Shown here one piece after another: positions 23,573-35,180 of a stretch of 64,000 nucleotides of DNA (positions are counted from its first letter, which is position 1; each line of letters starts with the position of its first letter). Source of the DNA: Neonectria sp. B-13 (lineage: Eukaryota; Ascomycota; Sordariomycetes; Hypocreales; Nectriaceae); assembly GCA_002682825.1 (NCBI GenBank), contig NOKP01000023.1, positions 763,778 to 827,777 of the forward strand, read 5' to 3'. The translations under genes were made by a program, and so were the position numbers. Below the pieces are notes generated by a model. The model was given only the letters and a program-made list of their open reading frames with translations. It made no database searches and was not told the DNA's origin.

Positions 23573-24538
23573 TTATACAAGTCTAGGAAACCACATGAAA
23601 GAACTATCTTCATTTTGGTGGAACCATTGGCGTCTTTCTGGTGACCAGTGCCAATATGCGTCCTCTTCTGTCTCGCCATCGATGTCACTGTCCTCAGAAT
23701 CCTTATCAACGACCTCGATATTGGCCCATTGAGACTCGTCATTGGAGTCATCGTGGTGCTCACTCTTGAGCTCAATCTCTTCATTGTCCTCATCCTCATC
23801 CCTAAACGAGCCCCCGTCTTCGGTCTCGCTGTTCGACCCCTCGTTTTCCACCTGATCCTGAGCATCCTGCTGCCCGTCTCCGTGCCTATTTTCGTGCTCT
23901 TCTCCTTGGCCATGTCCGTCACTGCCGGGACATACTGCCACCGCTGAAATAGTCATGGCTGTGTTGGCCTGAGACAGGCGTGGAGTGGGTCCTGACTCTA
24001 CTGAACCGGCTTCTGAATCTACTTCTGGCCCCGTGTCTGATGCCTGCATGGCGCTCCCACACCCAGCCTCAGATTTGATGCTCTCAGCTTCATGACTCTG
24101 GCTGTCTTGTTTTGGACGCGGCTGTAGGATCCCTCGTTCGCGCAGCAGCTCTTCCGGGTAGTCTTTCATCAACCAATGCCTGATAGGCCGCTCCCAATCC
24201 TCCTTCCGTAGAATGATTTGGAAATGGGAGTCACGCACAACAAGATGTGATGTCGTCTCCATGTGTTTCAAGTTGGGATAGTGCCATTGCAAATGTACAA
24301 TGGAGTCATTGTCAATCTTAAAGGACGAAGATCGAGAACCGTAGTTAGCTCTGAGAAGCTTCAGCAACAACTTCTCCGTAATGAAGCTGTATTTGGCGCT
24401 ATTGGAGATGTGGAGTACAGAAGCACTTTCGTAGGGGATATCCTTGCGACGATGGCCCAAGTTTGAGGGTTGGTGAAGAGAGGGCTTCAATGATTCCACT
24501 GAGAGGAGGATGAGTTTGATGGATTCACAAGGTAGCAT
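23573..24538 (-). CDS. Hypothetical acidic protein with C-terminal aromatic motif
   Basis: A single uninterrupted frame of 321 residues; I do not recognise a family with a known function. Residues 1-125 look globular, with KYSFITEKLLLKLLRANYGS and a Trp-rich segment (LQWHYPNLKHME). Residues about 130-295 are low complexity, dominated by Ser, Glu, Asp and Gln, and probably disordered. The C-terminus carries the pattern WHWSPERRQWFHQNEDSS followed by FMWF, an aromatic WxW...WF...W arrangement reminiscent of short fungal repeats of unknown function. The start at 24538 is the first ATG of the frame. Composition and length suggest a real gene, but there is no functional inference. Confidence 0.6.
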   Translation of the reverse strand: MLPCESIKLILLSVESLKPSLHQPSNLGHRRKDIPYESASVLHISNSAKYSFITEKLLLKLLRANYGSRSSSFKIDNDSIVHLQWHYPNLKHMETTSHLVVRDSHFQIILRKEDWERPIRHWLMKDYPEELLRERGILQPRPKQDSQSHEAESIKSEAGCGSAMQASDTGPEVDSEAGSVESGPTPRLSQANTAMTISAVAVCPGSDGHGQGEEHENRHGDGQQDAQDQVENEGSNSETEDGGSFRDEDEDNEEIELKSEHHDDSNDESQWANIEVVDKDSEDSDIDGETEEDAYWHWSPERRQWFHQNEDSSFMWFPRLV

Positions 24539-26040
24539 GGTAGTTTAGGTGACGCCGTCGGAGTAGAAGAGTTGGGAGGTTCTGCTGATGAGAAGAAGAA
24601 GCATAGATCTGACGGGAACGGGGTTCTGAAGGAAAGCAGTGATGGCGAGGCTCTGGATGAGACAATGGTGAAGTCGTTGGTTCAAGTCAACCATGGTGAT
24701 GTTCATGCATTAGGCTTTTATGCCCTAAGATAGTCGGTTGCAATGGCAGGATGGAAAAGGAGTTGCAATTTCAATAACCAAGAAGTTGCCAACCTCGGGG
24801 TCAACGAGTCATGCACTCGTAAGGTTTGTGTACCAAAGCTGCAAGTATCATTCAGGAGGTTAAGTGTGGTAGTCTCGCCGAAGTTTGAGAGAAAGGTTCG
24901 GCAGGTAATTTCGGTAGATCGTTTTACGCCTGATCCGAAGGTGCATACATCGGAAGCAGACCAGGCTGAACGATTTTGATACAAAGCTGAGATTTGTGGC
25001 ACCACCCCTTTACATTTTGTCATTTCGATTCCGAAAGTCCGTTGACCGGAGTCAGTTGTTTTTGTAATTTGAAGCAGCCACCAGGTCTCAGTCGGTTGCC
25101 TATCTGCAGGTTTTTCCTGCAACCATCGGCCGCTTTCGCGGCCGACACCTTTGGTCTGGATCGGCACCCTGGAACCGAGCGGGCCTCATATGACGGGTAG
25201 CGTTGCTGAGTCGTATGCAGCCAAGTCCAAGCTCGTAGCTGAGAGACGGAGTTGGAAGTGGTTCGTGATGTTGGGTTGATGAGACATTCCATTGGGAATA
25301 TAAATAACCGGTTCTGACAAAGAAATCCATAAGCACCAGGGTATTTGCAACATCCTCCGGTCAGCCAGTCGCGAAGCTGGTGATGTTTAGGCACTCGGGC
25401 TGAGCCGACAGAAGCTGCTACCGAAGCCTGATTTTGCTTGCAAACTTGTATCTGTACACCTCATGTGCAGCTGTGCCGTGGCATCCTCCTGAGTGAGGGG
25501 GTGTTAGTGGCTGAGTTATTGAAGGCGACTGCATCGGGATTGCCTCTTTCATTGGCTTATATTCGGCCAATGGACTAGTCCCATACTTGGAATCAAGGAT
25601 GACGCGGGACCATCACCTGGACACGGCGTGGTTAAAACCACAGCCTGGTTTTGCATTGACACATCAAGTTTGATGCCATGAGGAATCTTTCTTTCGCCCG
25701 GCGGTGTTGTCAAAGTGAAGTAATCGCTCTTGAATTTCGGGTTGGCATTCTTACCAGCGGTGCTGACCGAGTTTGAATGAAGTCATAGCGTACATATTCC
25801 AACACCTGCAACCGGACGTCTTGGACTCAATGACTCCTCGTCCTACTGAGCCTGTCGCTCCTTTTGGCTGCGCGACTTCTCTCCCCTCAGACGCGCACCT
25901 CTCAGCTGACCAATGCTTGCCTTGGCAAATGATTCTAGTACGTTCCACGTACTCATGAGTTTCCCCGACCTCGCTGGCCTCACTACTTGCTCTTTGTAAA
26001 CAACCCACAACACAACACAGCAGAACTCGGTCCAGCATTC
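24539..26040. other. Intergenic region
   Basis: No convincing gene is seen. A 149-codon minus frame at 24718-25167 has unbiased composition and no known motif. The final 250 bases are C-rich and probably lead into the next gene. Confidence 0.4.
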
Positions 26041-27270
26041 ATGGGACGCCCTCAACGAAACCCGAACCGGCAATACCCAAATGGGACTACGCGTTCCATT
26101 TCTTTCAACCAAGTCAACAAGTTCTTCACACCTCCTGGCCCGAAAGCCGTACTGGACGATGGGGCGATTTCGGAGCGGTCCACCGAGCCCTTGCCTGGGT
26201 CTCAAGAGACCTCACCAACGCCTATGAATCAATTGAATCTTTTCGCGGCCTTGAAATCTGAAGGTAAGGGTCACTCTATCGCAAACGCCTCTGTCCAAAA
26301 AAGAATCTCATCGGAAACCTAGACCTCAGTTTAGCTAAGAAGGACCCTGCACTGAAAACGCGTCACGCTCGAGATCGAAGGCGGCATGCTATGACACCGC
26401 GCGGCTCAAAGTCGTTGCCGAAAGAAACCTCCCCGAAAGAAGACCTCAACGACAACGAACAAAGCCGCCGTCCACCGAAGTCGCCCTCGAGCTCCGCCTC
26501 TTCAAGCATACCTGCCACCGTGAAAGCATCGCAATCCGAACGACGCACACAGCCGGTCTGCATGCGTGGGATGGGCGACTGGGAACCAGTCATTGCCATG
26601 ATTGATGACTCCTCCAGGACTTCGCTGCTCGACCCCGACACAGCGAACATGCTGGGGTTGACGCTACACCCAATACCGCGGCGCAAAGCCCTAAGAACCG
26701 CTTTGTCGAACTCGTCAGCTTCCAATGGACGATTTTATGCAAGCAACGTCGGCTTGCGGTCTGTCTCCATTGAATTCCCCCCCGTAATCGTCAGCATACT
26801 GGTTGCGCCCATAAGCGTCAAGGACGCAAACGTCATCATAGGGTGGGAGTTGTTGCAGTGTCTGGAAGACGCGGCTAAACAAGGCGCAACAGAAACCTCA
26901 CTGAACCACTGCGACGTTGCGATGAATGACTCAGAGAACAGTTCGGGGTCTGCCGCTGGAAATTCTTCATTTGGTGGTCAGTTCTTCTTTCACTTGCCGT
27001 CTCAACACTTCTGCTGACCCAAGAATCTGTCTAGGCGACGTTCCATGGTTCCCGGAATCATATTCGACTAGTCCCAGCATGTTTTCAGCCCCATCGTTCC
27101 CAGGCCATCTGGCCAGTGTTCATAGGGGTAACGAGACCTACTGGGTAGGTGACATGTTACCCGACCCCGAATTCTTTGGAATAGAGACAAGGTCTGAGTC
27201 TTGGGAGCTGGTTGGGTGCGGCGGATCCTTTGAGGGAGGCGAGTCTGGAACAATACATCCTTGGCCGTGA
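26041..27270 (+). CDS. Hypothetical protein with retropepsin-like region
   Basis: Three exons join in frame: 26041-26263, 26335-26976 and 27035-27270, giving 366 residues. The donors (GTAAGG, GTCAGT) and acceptors (TTTAG, TCTAG) are normal. Residues about 155-250 read like a divergent retropepsin-type aspartic protease fold: VIAMIDDSSRTSLLDPDTAN at the position of the active-site loop, later hydrophobic strands SVSIEFPPVIVSILVAPIS, then VIIGWELLQ, like the I-hydrophobic-G-x-D/E-hydrophobic motif. The usual D-T/S-G triad reads D-D-S-S, so activity is doubtful. Flanking regions are Ser/Pro-rich. No reverse transcriptase or integrase is nearby, so it is not an intact retroelement. The start is the first in-frame ATG. 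Function is unknown. Confidence 0.5.
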
Positions 27271-27718
27271 GGACGACCACGATACTGTCGTTCGAGTCCT
27301 TATCTCGCCGTACACAAGACAACACGGAGGCGCACACGCACACATATTTATTATATTTCCTTGGTATAAGCCAAGAGGCACAACGTTAGGGCCATTGTTT
27401 CGTCAGTCAACATGTGCGCTTAGTGATATGCGAGGGAAGAAGGATGAGGGCGTCCTCATCTTGTCTTTTTGTCTTTTTGGCTGCCATACCCAACACAGCG
27501 AGGCCCATTGGCTCCCAGTCTATGCCCAAAACCCTGAGAGGGAAATCACATTGAAAAAATATGAATAAAATATGCCGCCATCAACCATCAAACAGCACCC
27601 ACCAGACACGCGCGTATTCAAGAAAGGGACTGAGCAGTCTGCGCCCCGTCACCAAGATTCACACACCACCGGCTGACACGCATCCGTGCCAACGCCCAGC
27701 CAGCTACAGTGGTTGCAC
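27271..27718. other. Convergent 3' intergenic region
   Basis: This is the 450 bases between two convergent genes, holding their 3' untranslated regions. No gene or notable repeat is seen. Confidence 0.5.
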
Positions 27719-28477
27719 TCAGCTTCCGTTGGCCTCAAGCTTGCCCTCGGTCTTCTCGACGTAGGCGACGAGGTCGGCAATGGTGCAGACCTTGATCCCC
27801 CACTTGCGTGCGAAGGCGATGCAGGCCTCACCGCGCAGCATGCCCGTGCTTTGGCGGATGGCTTGGCCAGGGACCTCCTCGCCGTCGTCGACGATCTCAC
27901 AGATGGCGGCGGCGGCTGCCTTGCCGCTCAGACGGCAAAACTCGACGGCGGCCTCGGTGTGGCCGGGTCGCTGGCGGACGCCGCCGGGGCGGGCGCGCAG
28001 GGGGAAGACGTGGCCGGGGCGGCGAAAGCTCTCGGGCTTGGAGTTGGGGTCGGCGAGGATGCGGCACACGAGGGCGCGGTCCTGGGTGGTGATGCCGGTG
28101 GTGACGGAAGGGTCGGCGGCGTCGACGGAGAGGGTGTAGGCGGTGCCGCGGGGGTCCTCGTTGTCGGCGACCATCTGGGGGAGGGCGAGGGAGGTGGTGA
28201 GGGCGGGGGAGAGCGGCGCGCAGATGAGGCCGGAGGAGTGGCGCACAAGGAAGCCCATCTTCTCGGTGGTTACATCCTCGGCGGCGATGATGAGGTCGGC
28301 CTCGTTTTCGCGGGAGGGGTCATCGAGGACGACGAGAAACTCGCCATTTCCTACGCCAGGCAAAGTCAGTCAGCCAGTCAGTCCAGGGGGGATTGTGAGG
28401 GAGGGTCGCATACGGAAAGCCTCAATGGACTCTGGGATAGAGTCGAATTGACTCGAATCTATCGTGGGTCCAGGCAT
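27719..28477 (-). CDS. RIB3: 3,4-dihydroxy-2-butanone 4-phosphate synthase
   Basis: The enzyme converts ribulose 5-phosphate to 3,4-dihydroxy-2-butanone 4-phosphate and formate, supplying the four-carbon unit of riboflavin. Exons 28477-28414 and 28350-27719 join in frame to 231 residues, the normal size of a monofunctional fungal enzyme. Visible signature segments are DDPSRENEADLIIAAED (acidic active-site and Mg2+ loop), RHSSGLICAPL, DPRGTAYTLSVDA, TTGITTQDRA, RRPGHVFPLRARPGG and GHTEAAVEFCRL. The start MPGPTIDSSQFDSIPESIEA places the intron just after the first helix, inside an Arg codon. COQ3 lies divergently 1.7 kb away with no known functional link. Confidence 0.96.
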
Positions 28478-30168
28478 TGTAGCGGCGGGATGTGGACGAT
28501 GGGAGGGAGGTGGAGGTGGAGAAGTAGGCGAGGAAAGCGTCGGGGTTTGGCGATGGTGCTGTCCAAGTATCGGCCTCGGCTGCGGTGGAATGCGACGGAC
28601 GGTGCGGGCTCGGAGACGGCGACGCGCGAGGGGAGGAGGTCGCTCTTTTGGCCCTAGGGGATGATGGCGCGGGGTATAGATGGAATTGGAAAGATGGAGA
28701 AGAAGGGGCGGACGGATATATGTAGATGGACGATGCAACAGCACAACACTCTCACACAGAGGGGAAGCGAGGGGAAAGGTAAAGGGGATGGGACGGGAAC
28801 TGAGGATACGATTCAAGAGGCGCTCACTTGGTAATAAGCATCAATCATGTGGTAGTCGGCACCGCGGTACACCGGCAAGGAACAGACGGCATGATTCAGG
28901 CCCTTTGCCGCCGCCTCCGCTCTCCGGCCACGGTCATGGGCGAAGTTCGTCGGACCCGCGCGGTGAATTGCCGGCTCCAACAGTCAACGCTCCAACATGC
29001 GAGCGCGCGCACCCATTCTCCATACCAACGCGACCCCCCGGCCTATCCGGACTGAGCTTAGGCAAGGCCTAGAGGCCGGTCGGAAAGCTGGCGAGAGAAC
29101 TGGGAGAAGCCCGTGGAAAGCGGAAGAGTGGGTGGGTGTCCTGGGGTTTGGGCCGAAAGGACGCCGTCCCGTTCAATTCTGCTCACATGTCGCCGGCCAC
29201 CCAGACCTCGCTCGCGGGTTTCTGCTCGGCATTGGACGAACCCTTGCCCCCAAGGCCCGCAATTGGCCATTGAGCGTCCCAGAGGACCCTGCTTAGTGCC
29301 CGTTTCTTGCGTCTCTTCGGGTCGTGGATTAGTCGGGGTCGCGCGGTTATTATGTAAGCACCCTCCAAGACGCAGTTGGAGATGCGAATTGCGAAAGCAT
29401 CAGTCAGCTTCCACTCACTGAATAATGGGCTCAAGGATGGGGCCATTGTGATTTCCCGCCAACCATTGGGAAAGAAAAACGAGGAATTGAGGGCAATGGT
29501 GGAGCCGATGGCGGAGGCGATTAGAATCTGACCTTAATTCTCAAATTTAATCGCTATCTAGTTGACGCTGTTTGTCTGTCATGCCAGGGCACGGCGGTCT
29601 CGTCATCCGCCATCCCACTCTTGTCGGTACACCACCTAGATAGTTTTTTTTGGTTGAGCCTCAAATATCTGACTTACACCCATGATCAACAACATTACTA
29701 TTAATAAGTGTCTCAGATGGGCGGGAAAACCGAGAGCAATCTTTTGTTGGCTGTGGCAGGCCATGCCACAAAACTCGCCAACATGCCGAGTTTCTCAACT
29801 TACGCATCAAGACATAGTGTTTTGCATCCTACCTAAGTAAGGGTTTCTTCGGCATAAGATAAACGAAGGAAACCCCACTTGACCCCTGGACCCAGGCGCA
29901 GAGATGCAAACATTCATACCCTGATTCCGGCGAACTTCACAAGCCAAAAAGAGGATACCTGAAGGACAGAACGGGTAGTGACCGTTACTTACGGAATGAC
30001 CCCTCCATTGCTGCTTAGTCATTTTGGAAACGCTGGTGACAGCGCTAGTCCTAATCCCTCGAGCGTCGCAAACGTCTCGAACGTCATGAGGCGAGGCAAA
30101 ACCCAGAACCATCGGCAGCTCCGACAGCTCCAAGCCACGACAACCAATTCTTCCCTACATCTACCACC
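28478..30168. promoter_or_regulatory. Divergent RIB3 / COQ3 intergenic region
   Basis: This 1.7 kb region lies between the divergent RIB3 and COQ3 start codons and must contain both promoters. The RIB3-proximal part is GC-rich and the middle (29,500-29,800) is A/T-rich. The open frames present are short and compositionally random. I see no additional gene and no confident factor site. Confidence 0.45.
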
Positions 30169-31098
30169 ATGCCGGCTCCGTCACGGCCGGCGGGTGCCCT
30201 CCTCCGGCGTCTCGGCAGACCGAATGTACGACTTCTCCCATCGCCACCGGCCCCACGAGCATCCAGCCGCGTCCTCCCCAGTCTCGCAGCAACACTCTCA
30301 CCTGCACGATGGAACTCGACCACTTCCTCTTCTTCAACTTCCTCCTCGCCCACCTTCTCCTCTGTCAACCCCGATGAGGTCTCCCACTTCAATGCCCTCG
30401 CCGCCGACTGGTGGGACCCCCACGGCTCGTCCCGCCTCCTACACCTTATGAATCCCCTCCGCCACGACTTCATCCGTGCATGCCACCGCACCCAGGTTGA
30501 CGCGCCTCCATCTCACGGCCTCACCTACCTCGATATCGGCTGCGGCGGAGGCATCTTCGCTGAAAGCGCCGCCCGCTTGCCGAGCACCCGGAGTGTTACA
30601 GCCATCGACCCGACGCCCTCTGTCCTTGCCATCGCCAAGGCCCATGCCCGCAAAGATCCCACCCTGCGCAACAAGCTCCAGTACCGCCAAACTTCAATTG
30701 AGAACCTACCACTGCCGGCGAATGGACAAGAAGCCTACGATGTTGTATCGGTGTTCGAGGTCATCGAGCATATCGATGAGCCCGCCGCCTTCCTCAAACG
30801 GGTGGAACCGTTTGTCAAGCCCGGTGGGTGGTTGGTCATGAGCACCATTGCGCGTACATGGATGAGCTGGTTCACGACCAACTTCATCGCCGAGGACGTG
30901 CTGGGTATCGTGCCCAAGGGAACGCACGACTGGAACAAGTACTTGAACGAGGGCGAGCTGCGACAGTTCCTCGAAGGTCAGGGCTGGAGCAGCCCGATGG
31001 TCCAAGGAGTGATCTACGTGCCGGGCTTGGGATGGAAAGAGGTTCAGGGAAGCGAGAAGGTTGGGAATTACTTCTTTGCCGTTCGCAAAGTTGATTGA
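30169..31098 (+). CDS. COQ3: Ubiquinone biosynthesis O-methyltransferase, mitochondrial
   Basis: Coq3 carries out both O-methylation steps of coenzyme Q synthesis at the matrix face of the inner membrane, using S-adenosylmethionine. The gene is a single exon of 309 residues. Residues 1-55 are rich in Arg, Ser, Pro and Ala with no acidic residue, a typical mitochondrial presequence. The catalytic domain begins VNPDEVSHFNALAADWWDPH, the UbiG/Coq3 hallmark, followed by the methyltransferase motif I YLDIGCGGGIFAESAA near residue 120, VSVFEVIEHIDEP, and the family-specific IARTWMSWFTTNFIAEDVLG. Length and motifs fit a complete enzyme. Confidence 0.96.
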   Translation: MPAPSRPAGALLRRLGRPNVRLLPSPPAPRASSRVLPSLAATLSPARWNSTTSSSSTSSSPTFSSVNPDEVSHFNALAADWWDPHGSSRLLHLMNPLRHDFIRACHRTQVDAPPSHGLTYLDIGCGGGIFAESAARLPSTRSVTAIDPTPSVLAIAKAHARKDPTLRNKLQYRQTSIENLPLPANGQEAYDVVSVFEVIEHIDEPAAFLKRVEPFVKPGGWLVMSTIARTWMSWFTTNFIAEDVLGIVPKGTHDWNKYLNEGELRQFLEGQGWSSPMVQGVIYVPGLGWKEVQGSEKVGNYFFAVRKVD

Positions 31099-32589
31099 TG
31101 ATGACGGAAAGCGGTTTGTATTTGGGATGACGCTGCATGGGAAACAAAAAAGAAGAAGAAATACATCGCTGGGCCAGATCTCCTGTACTATAATGTATAA
31201 TCGTCCATCTAGACCTGGCAATAAAAGGCTATCATACTATCATCTGAATTGAATTCATAGGCGCCGAGACTATCAATGGAGTCAAAATTAGGGAACGGGT
31301 ATGAGACATGCCACTTTGTCTATTCAAAAATAGCTGTTCGAGGTGACATAATGACAGGAGGCACAGCCAATCGGTGCCTGGAGCTCAAGTCCTTGACCTC
31401 GTCGGCCAGTCGGCCAGTCGGCCAGATGGTCTCGGAAATCATACGAAAACTCAGCCATTGGATCCCCATGCCCGACTGCCAACCCCAGACGAAGCCAAGG
31501 GGGTTGGGGCACCTCCCATGTTGCCGATCGTCCAGCCGTTGCAATGCTTTCGCTGCCGCGAATGGCGTTGCATCCCTTGGGCTCATGGTCACTGGTGTGA
31601 CACAGCCTGGTTTTGTTGGCGATCCTGCAACGCGCTGATCCCTGCCCGTCGGGTGTTTTGCCTGTGCCTGTGCGGACAATATTACGAGTTGGCGGTGTTG
31701 GGAAAATGGTCACAGGCGTCACAGCGTCAGCCGCACGTCCTACGTGCATGGGGGCGACGAATGAGGGGAAGGAAAAGCTCCGAGCCGTCGAGTTATTAGC
31801 AACACTAGAGCTGCTTTCCTCGTGCATTTTTGTTGATCCTCGGCAGATCGGGACCTCCTCCAATGCCAGGGCAATGGAGGAAAAGAACCGGCGTGGGCCA
31901 AAAGCATGGCCTTACCCAAATCCAGTCGCGAAGGTTCGTGACGTTGCCAACCTCGGCCGGGCCATCGCCTAGGTCTTACTGGTCTGGGGCTCGAAGGATG
32001 GCAGTGAGGCGCCTAGAGACGCACTAACCGTCCCTAAAACGCCCTATCCCTGGTTTGGCCCCCAGGCGGTCTTTATAGCAGGAAGCCACCCGCTGTCTCG
32101 TCCCCAAACTCCGCTAATCAACTCCTCCGAGTCCGAGGGGCTGCTACGGGGTTTGCTACAGGGGCTATGCACGGTGTAAAGCACAGCCGGTGGGGAGCCT
32201 GGAGGGTAAGCACACCAAGCTCCGGGCTCCAAGCACCAAGCACCAAGCAAGCCCAGCCAACAGGGGCCTGGGAACCGAGCCTCGTCCTACGCCATCAGTT
32301 GTCTTTCGTGTCTCGTGTCGGTCCCCAGGTCGTCCTCGTTCATCACCATGTGTCTCCCTCGTTGACATTGATTGATTCTTTTGTAGGAGATTCTGACCTT
32401 TCTTTCATTGTCCTTCTCTTCCCGCGTCTAGCAAAATATTCGTTCTTGTGTGTCTCGGTATTTCTGTGTCTCGTCTCGGCTTTCTTCGTCTCGCATCTCG
32501 GGCTTGATTGGATTGGATTTGATGACGACGCCTGTGCCCAGTCACCACCACCGCGACGGAGGAAAAGCACCACCGTTACCATCACGGCC
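31099..32589. other. Intergenic region, COQ3 to carboxypeptidase
   Basis: The region holds the COQ3 3' flank and the carboxypeptidase promoter and leader. The last 250 bases are T/C-rich, typical of a leader. The open frames on both strands have no domain content, and no tRNA or repeat of note is seen. Confidence 0.45.
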
Positions 32590-34712
32590 ATGCCTCCTCT
32601 TCTCCCCCCTCCTTTGCTTTCCGTCCTCCTCCTAGTCTTGGCCTCTGCGTCCACTTCGCTCGCCCAGTTCATCCCTCGCACCGACGCTGCGGAGCGCAAC
32701 CTCACTGTCGTACGCTCCCCGGGGGACGGGAATGTTACCGTCTCGTACAAGGTCCCCGAGGGCGCTTGCACTACCGCCTTCAAATCTCAGCGCCAGTACA
32801 CCGGCTGGGTCAATATTCCGGGCGACTATCCGACGAATCTGTTCTTCTGGTTTGTCGAGGCCCGTGAGGAAACAGAAAGCCTCACCATCTGGCTCAACGG
32901 TGGACCGGGCTCCAGCTCGCTTTATGGCTTCTTCACTGGCAATGGGCCCTGTGAGGTTGTTGAGGAAGGCCTCGATCGTTATGACACAGTTGCTCGCGAA
33001 TGGGGTTGGGATCGTGCCTCCAATATGCTCTTCATCGATCAGGTAGGTTTCCATAAATTTGACCCCAAGATCTAAGTCCCTAGACTGGATATCTAACCTC
33101 ACTCTTTCCACAGCCTAATCAAGTAGGCTTCTCCTACGACACTCCCACCAATGGAACTCTCGACTTCACCCAGGACAACTTTGAGGAACCGCCCATAGCC
33201 AACACCCAGTATCCAGAGTGGGCCATGCTCAACGGTACCTTCAGCACCGGGAACGGCAGCCGCACTTCCAACACGACTGAGACAGCCGCCATCGCTGTCT
33301 GGCACATGATCCAAGGCTTTTTAACTACGTTCCCCCAATATCAGCCTTCGTCCTCTGGTCAAAACAGCTCATTGGGTATCAACCTCTTCGCCGAGAGCTA
33401 CGGAGGCCGCTACGGGCCCGTCTTCGCAGAGACGTTCGAGGAGCAGAACCTCAAACGGGAGACTGGCGAGCTTCCCCAAAACACCACCATCGACATTCAT
33501 CTCAGCTCCCTCGGTATCGTCAATGGCTGCATCGACATGGAGACCCAGACTCCTTTCTATCCCGCCTTTGCTAGTGACAACACGTACGGCTACGAAGCCA
33601 TCTCGAAAGAAGAGGCGAGTTATTACATCGACAAGTATTCGGCTGAGGGCGGTTGCAAAGACCTCGTCCATCAGTGCACCGCGGCAGCGACCTTTGGCGA
33701 CGAGGATGGCGACGGCGACAGCGCCACTGTCAACAGTATATGTGGAAAAGCCCAGCAAGCTTGCCTCGAAATCGAATACGCCTACTTATCCTCAGGCCGC
33801 AGCGTTTACGACCTCGCCGCTCCAGATGCCGATCCCTTCCCTCCCATGGTGTTCCAGGAGTACCTCAACCAAGTTGACATCCAGGAAGCAATCGGTACCC
33901 CGATCAACTTCACACTGTCCAACTCGGCCATCTACTTCGAATTTGCCGGTACAGGTGATCAGGCCCGTGACGGAAACATCGCGCGTCTTGCCGCCCTCGT
34001 CAACAAGGGCGTCCACGTCGGCCTCATCTACGGCGATCGCGACTACATCTGCAACTGGCTAGGCGGTGAGGCCGTGTCCAAGGAAATCGCCACAGAGGCC
34101 GGCGGCGAGTATGCCCTTCGCTTCTCGGAAGCCGGTTACGCGCCTATCGTTATCAACGATTCGTATGTTGGCGGCGCCGTCCGCCAGTTCGGCAACCTCT
34201 CCTTCAGCCGCATCTACCAAGCCGGCCACGCCGTTCCCGCGTACCAACCGGAGACAGCTTTCCAAGTCTTTGCGCGCATCATCATGGGCACTTCCGTCGC
34301 CATGGGCGAGGATATCGACCTCACCACCTACAACTCCACCGGCTCCGCCAACGCCACCCAGACCGATGACCTACCTGACCAGTTGGAACCGACGTGCTAC
34401 GTGCGGGCCTACAGCGGCAGCTGCGATAAAGCTGCACAGTCCCTATTTCTGGGCGAGGACAGTGAACATGATGGCGTTGTCATCAACGGCATCCTGTATA
34501 CCTCGTCGGGGGACTGGCCGCTCGCTGCCGAGACTGAGTCTTCCACCACATCACCGGTTCGGTCGACTGTCACTGAGACGCTCACGGGCGTTTACACGGC
34601 GACGACCACGCCGACTACCGAGTCTGATTCCGCAGGTGTCTCCTTGGAATTGCCCAGTTGTCTGGCCGTGGGCTTTGTTGCTGCTCTTGCCCTCGGCGCG
34701 TTGGTCACGTAG
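32590..34712 (+). CDS. Secreted S10 serine carboxypeptidase, probably GPI-anchored
   Basis: This enzyme removes C-terminal residues from peptides outside the cell or at the wall. Exons 32590-33042 and 33114-34712 join in frame to 683 residues. A signal peptide is obvious (PPLLPPPLLSVLLLVLASAS, cleavage after AQ). S10 markers are LTIWLNGGPGSSSLYGFF, then the nucleophile Ser246 in FAESYGGRYG, Asp461 in YGDRDYICNW and His523 in QAGHAVPAYQP, so the triad is complete. Many N-x-S/T sites are present. A Thr/Ser-rich spacer leads to a hydrophobic tail (CLAVGFVAALALGALVT), the pattern of a GPI-anchor signal. It resembles carboxypeptidase S1-type enzymes more than vacuolar CPY. The start is the ATG immediately before the signal peptide; upstream codons in the same frame look like leader. 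Confidence 0.95.
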
Positions 34713-35180
34713 TGCATTCAACAACGCACATAATCAACTCTCACATGGCGTGGAACATCTATGATACCAACATATTGGTCTTGAGTACAAATGGGCGTTT
34801 TTGATTATTTTGGAGGAACAAAAAAAAGAGAAATGGTTACTGGACAGGACGTGCGGTACAGGGCACGGGATGGCATTGCATAACACGGCATTAGGAGGCT
34901 TGGCCTAGATCTTGGGTTCTCGATATGGATCGATTGCTGCAATGCACAGCGTAATGAAGATTTCACGAGATACCATAATCGGATAGATTTCATAGCAGGG
35001 ATAGACTTTGATTATATTACAGGCCTATGTCCCAATAGTTCTCTCCATTAGTAGATGGTGATGTATTGCAGCTTGACTCTCGACGATGTCTCGAGGTATG
35101 TGTATAAATCGGGGTATCATATGTCATCAGATCGTATCATACACATGGTTTCGCTTCCTTGGCGTACGTTCTTCAGCCTT
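34713..35180. other. Convergent 3' intergenic region
   Basis: This A/T-richer stretch lies between the carboxypeptidase and the convergent SUMO ligase gene and contains their 3' flanks. No gene is seen. Confidence 0.5.

Noticed and set aside
24718..25167. 149-codon minus frame
   Set aside because: No motif, no splice context and random-like composition; could not be supported as a gene.
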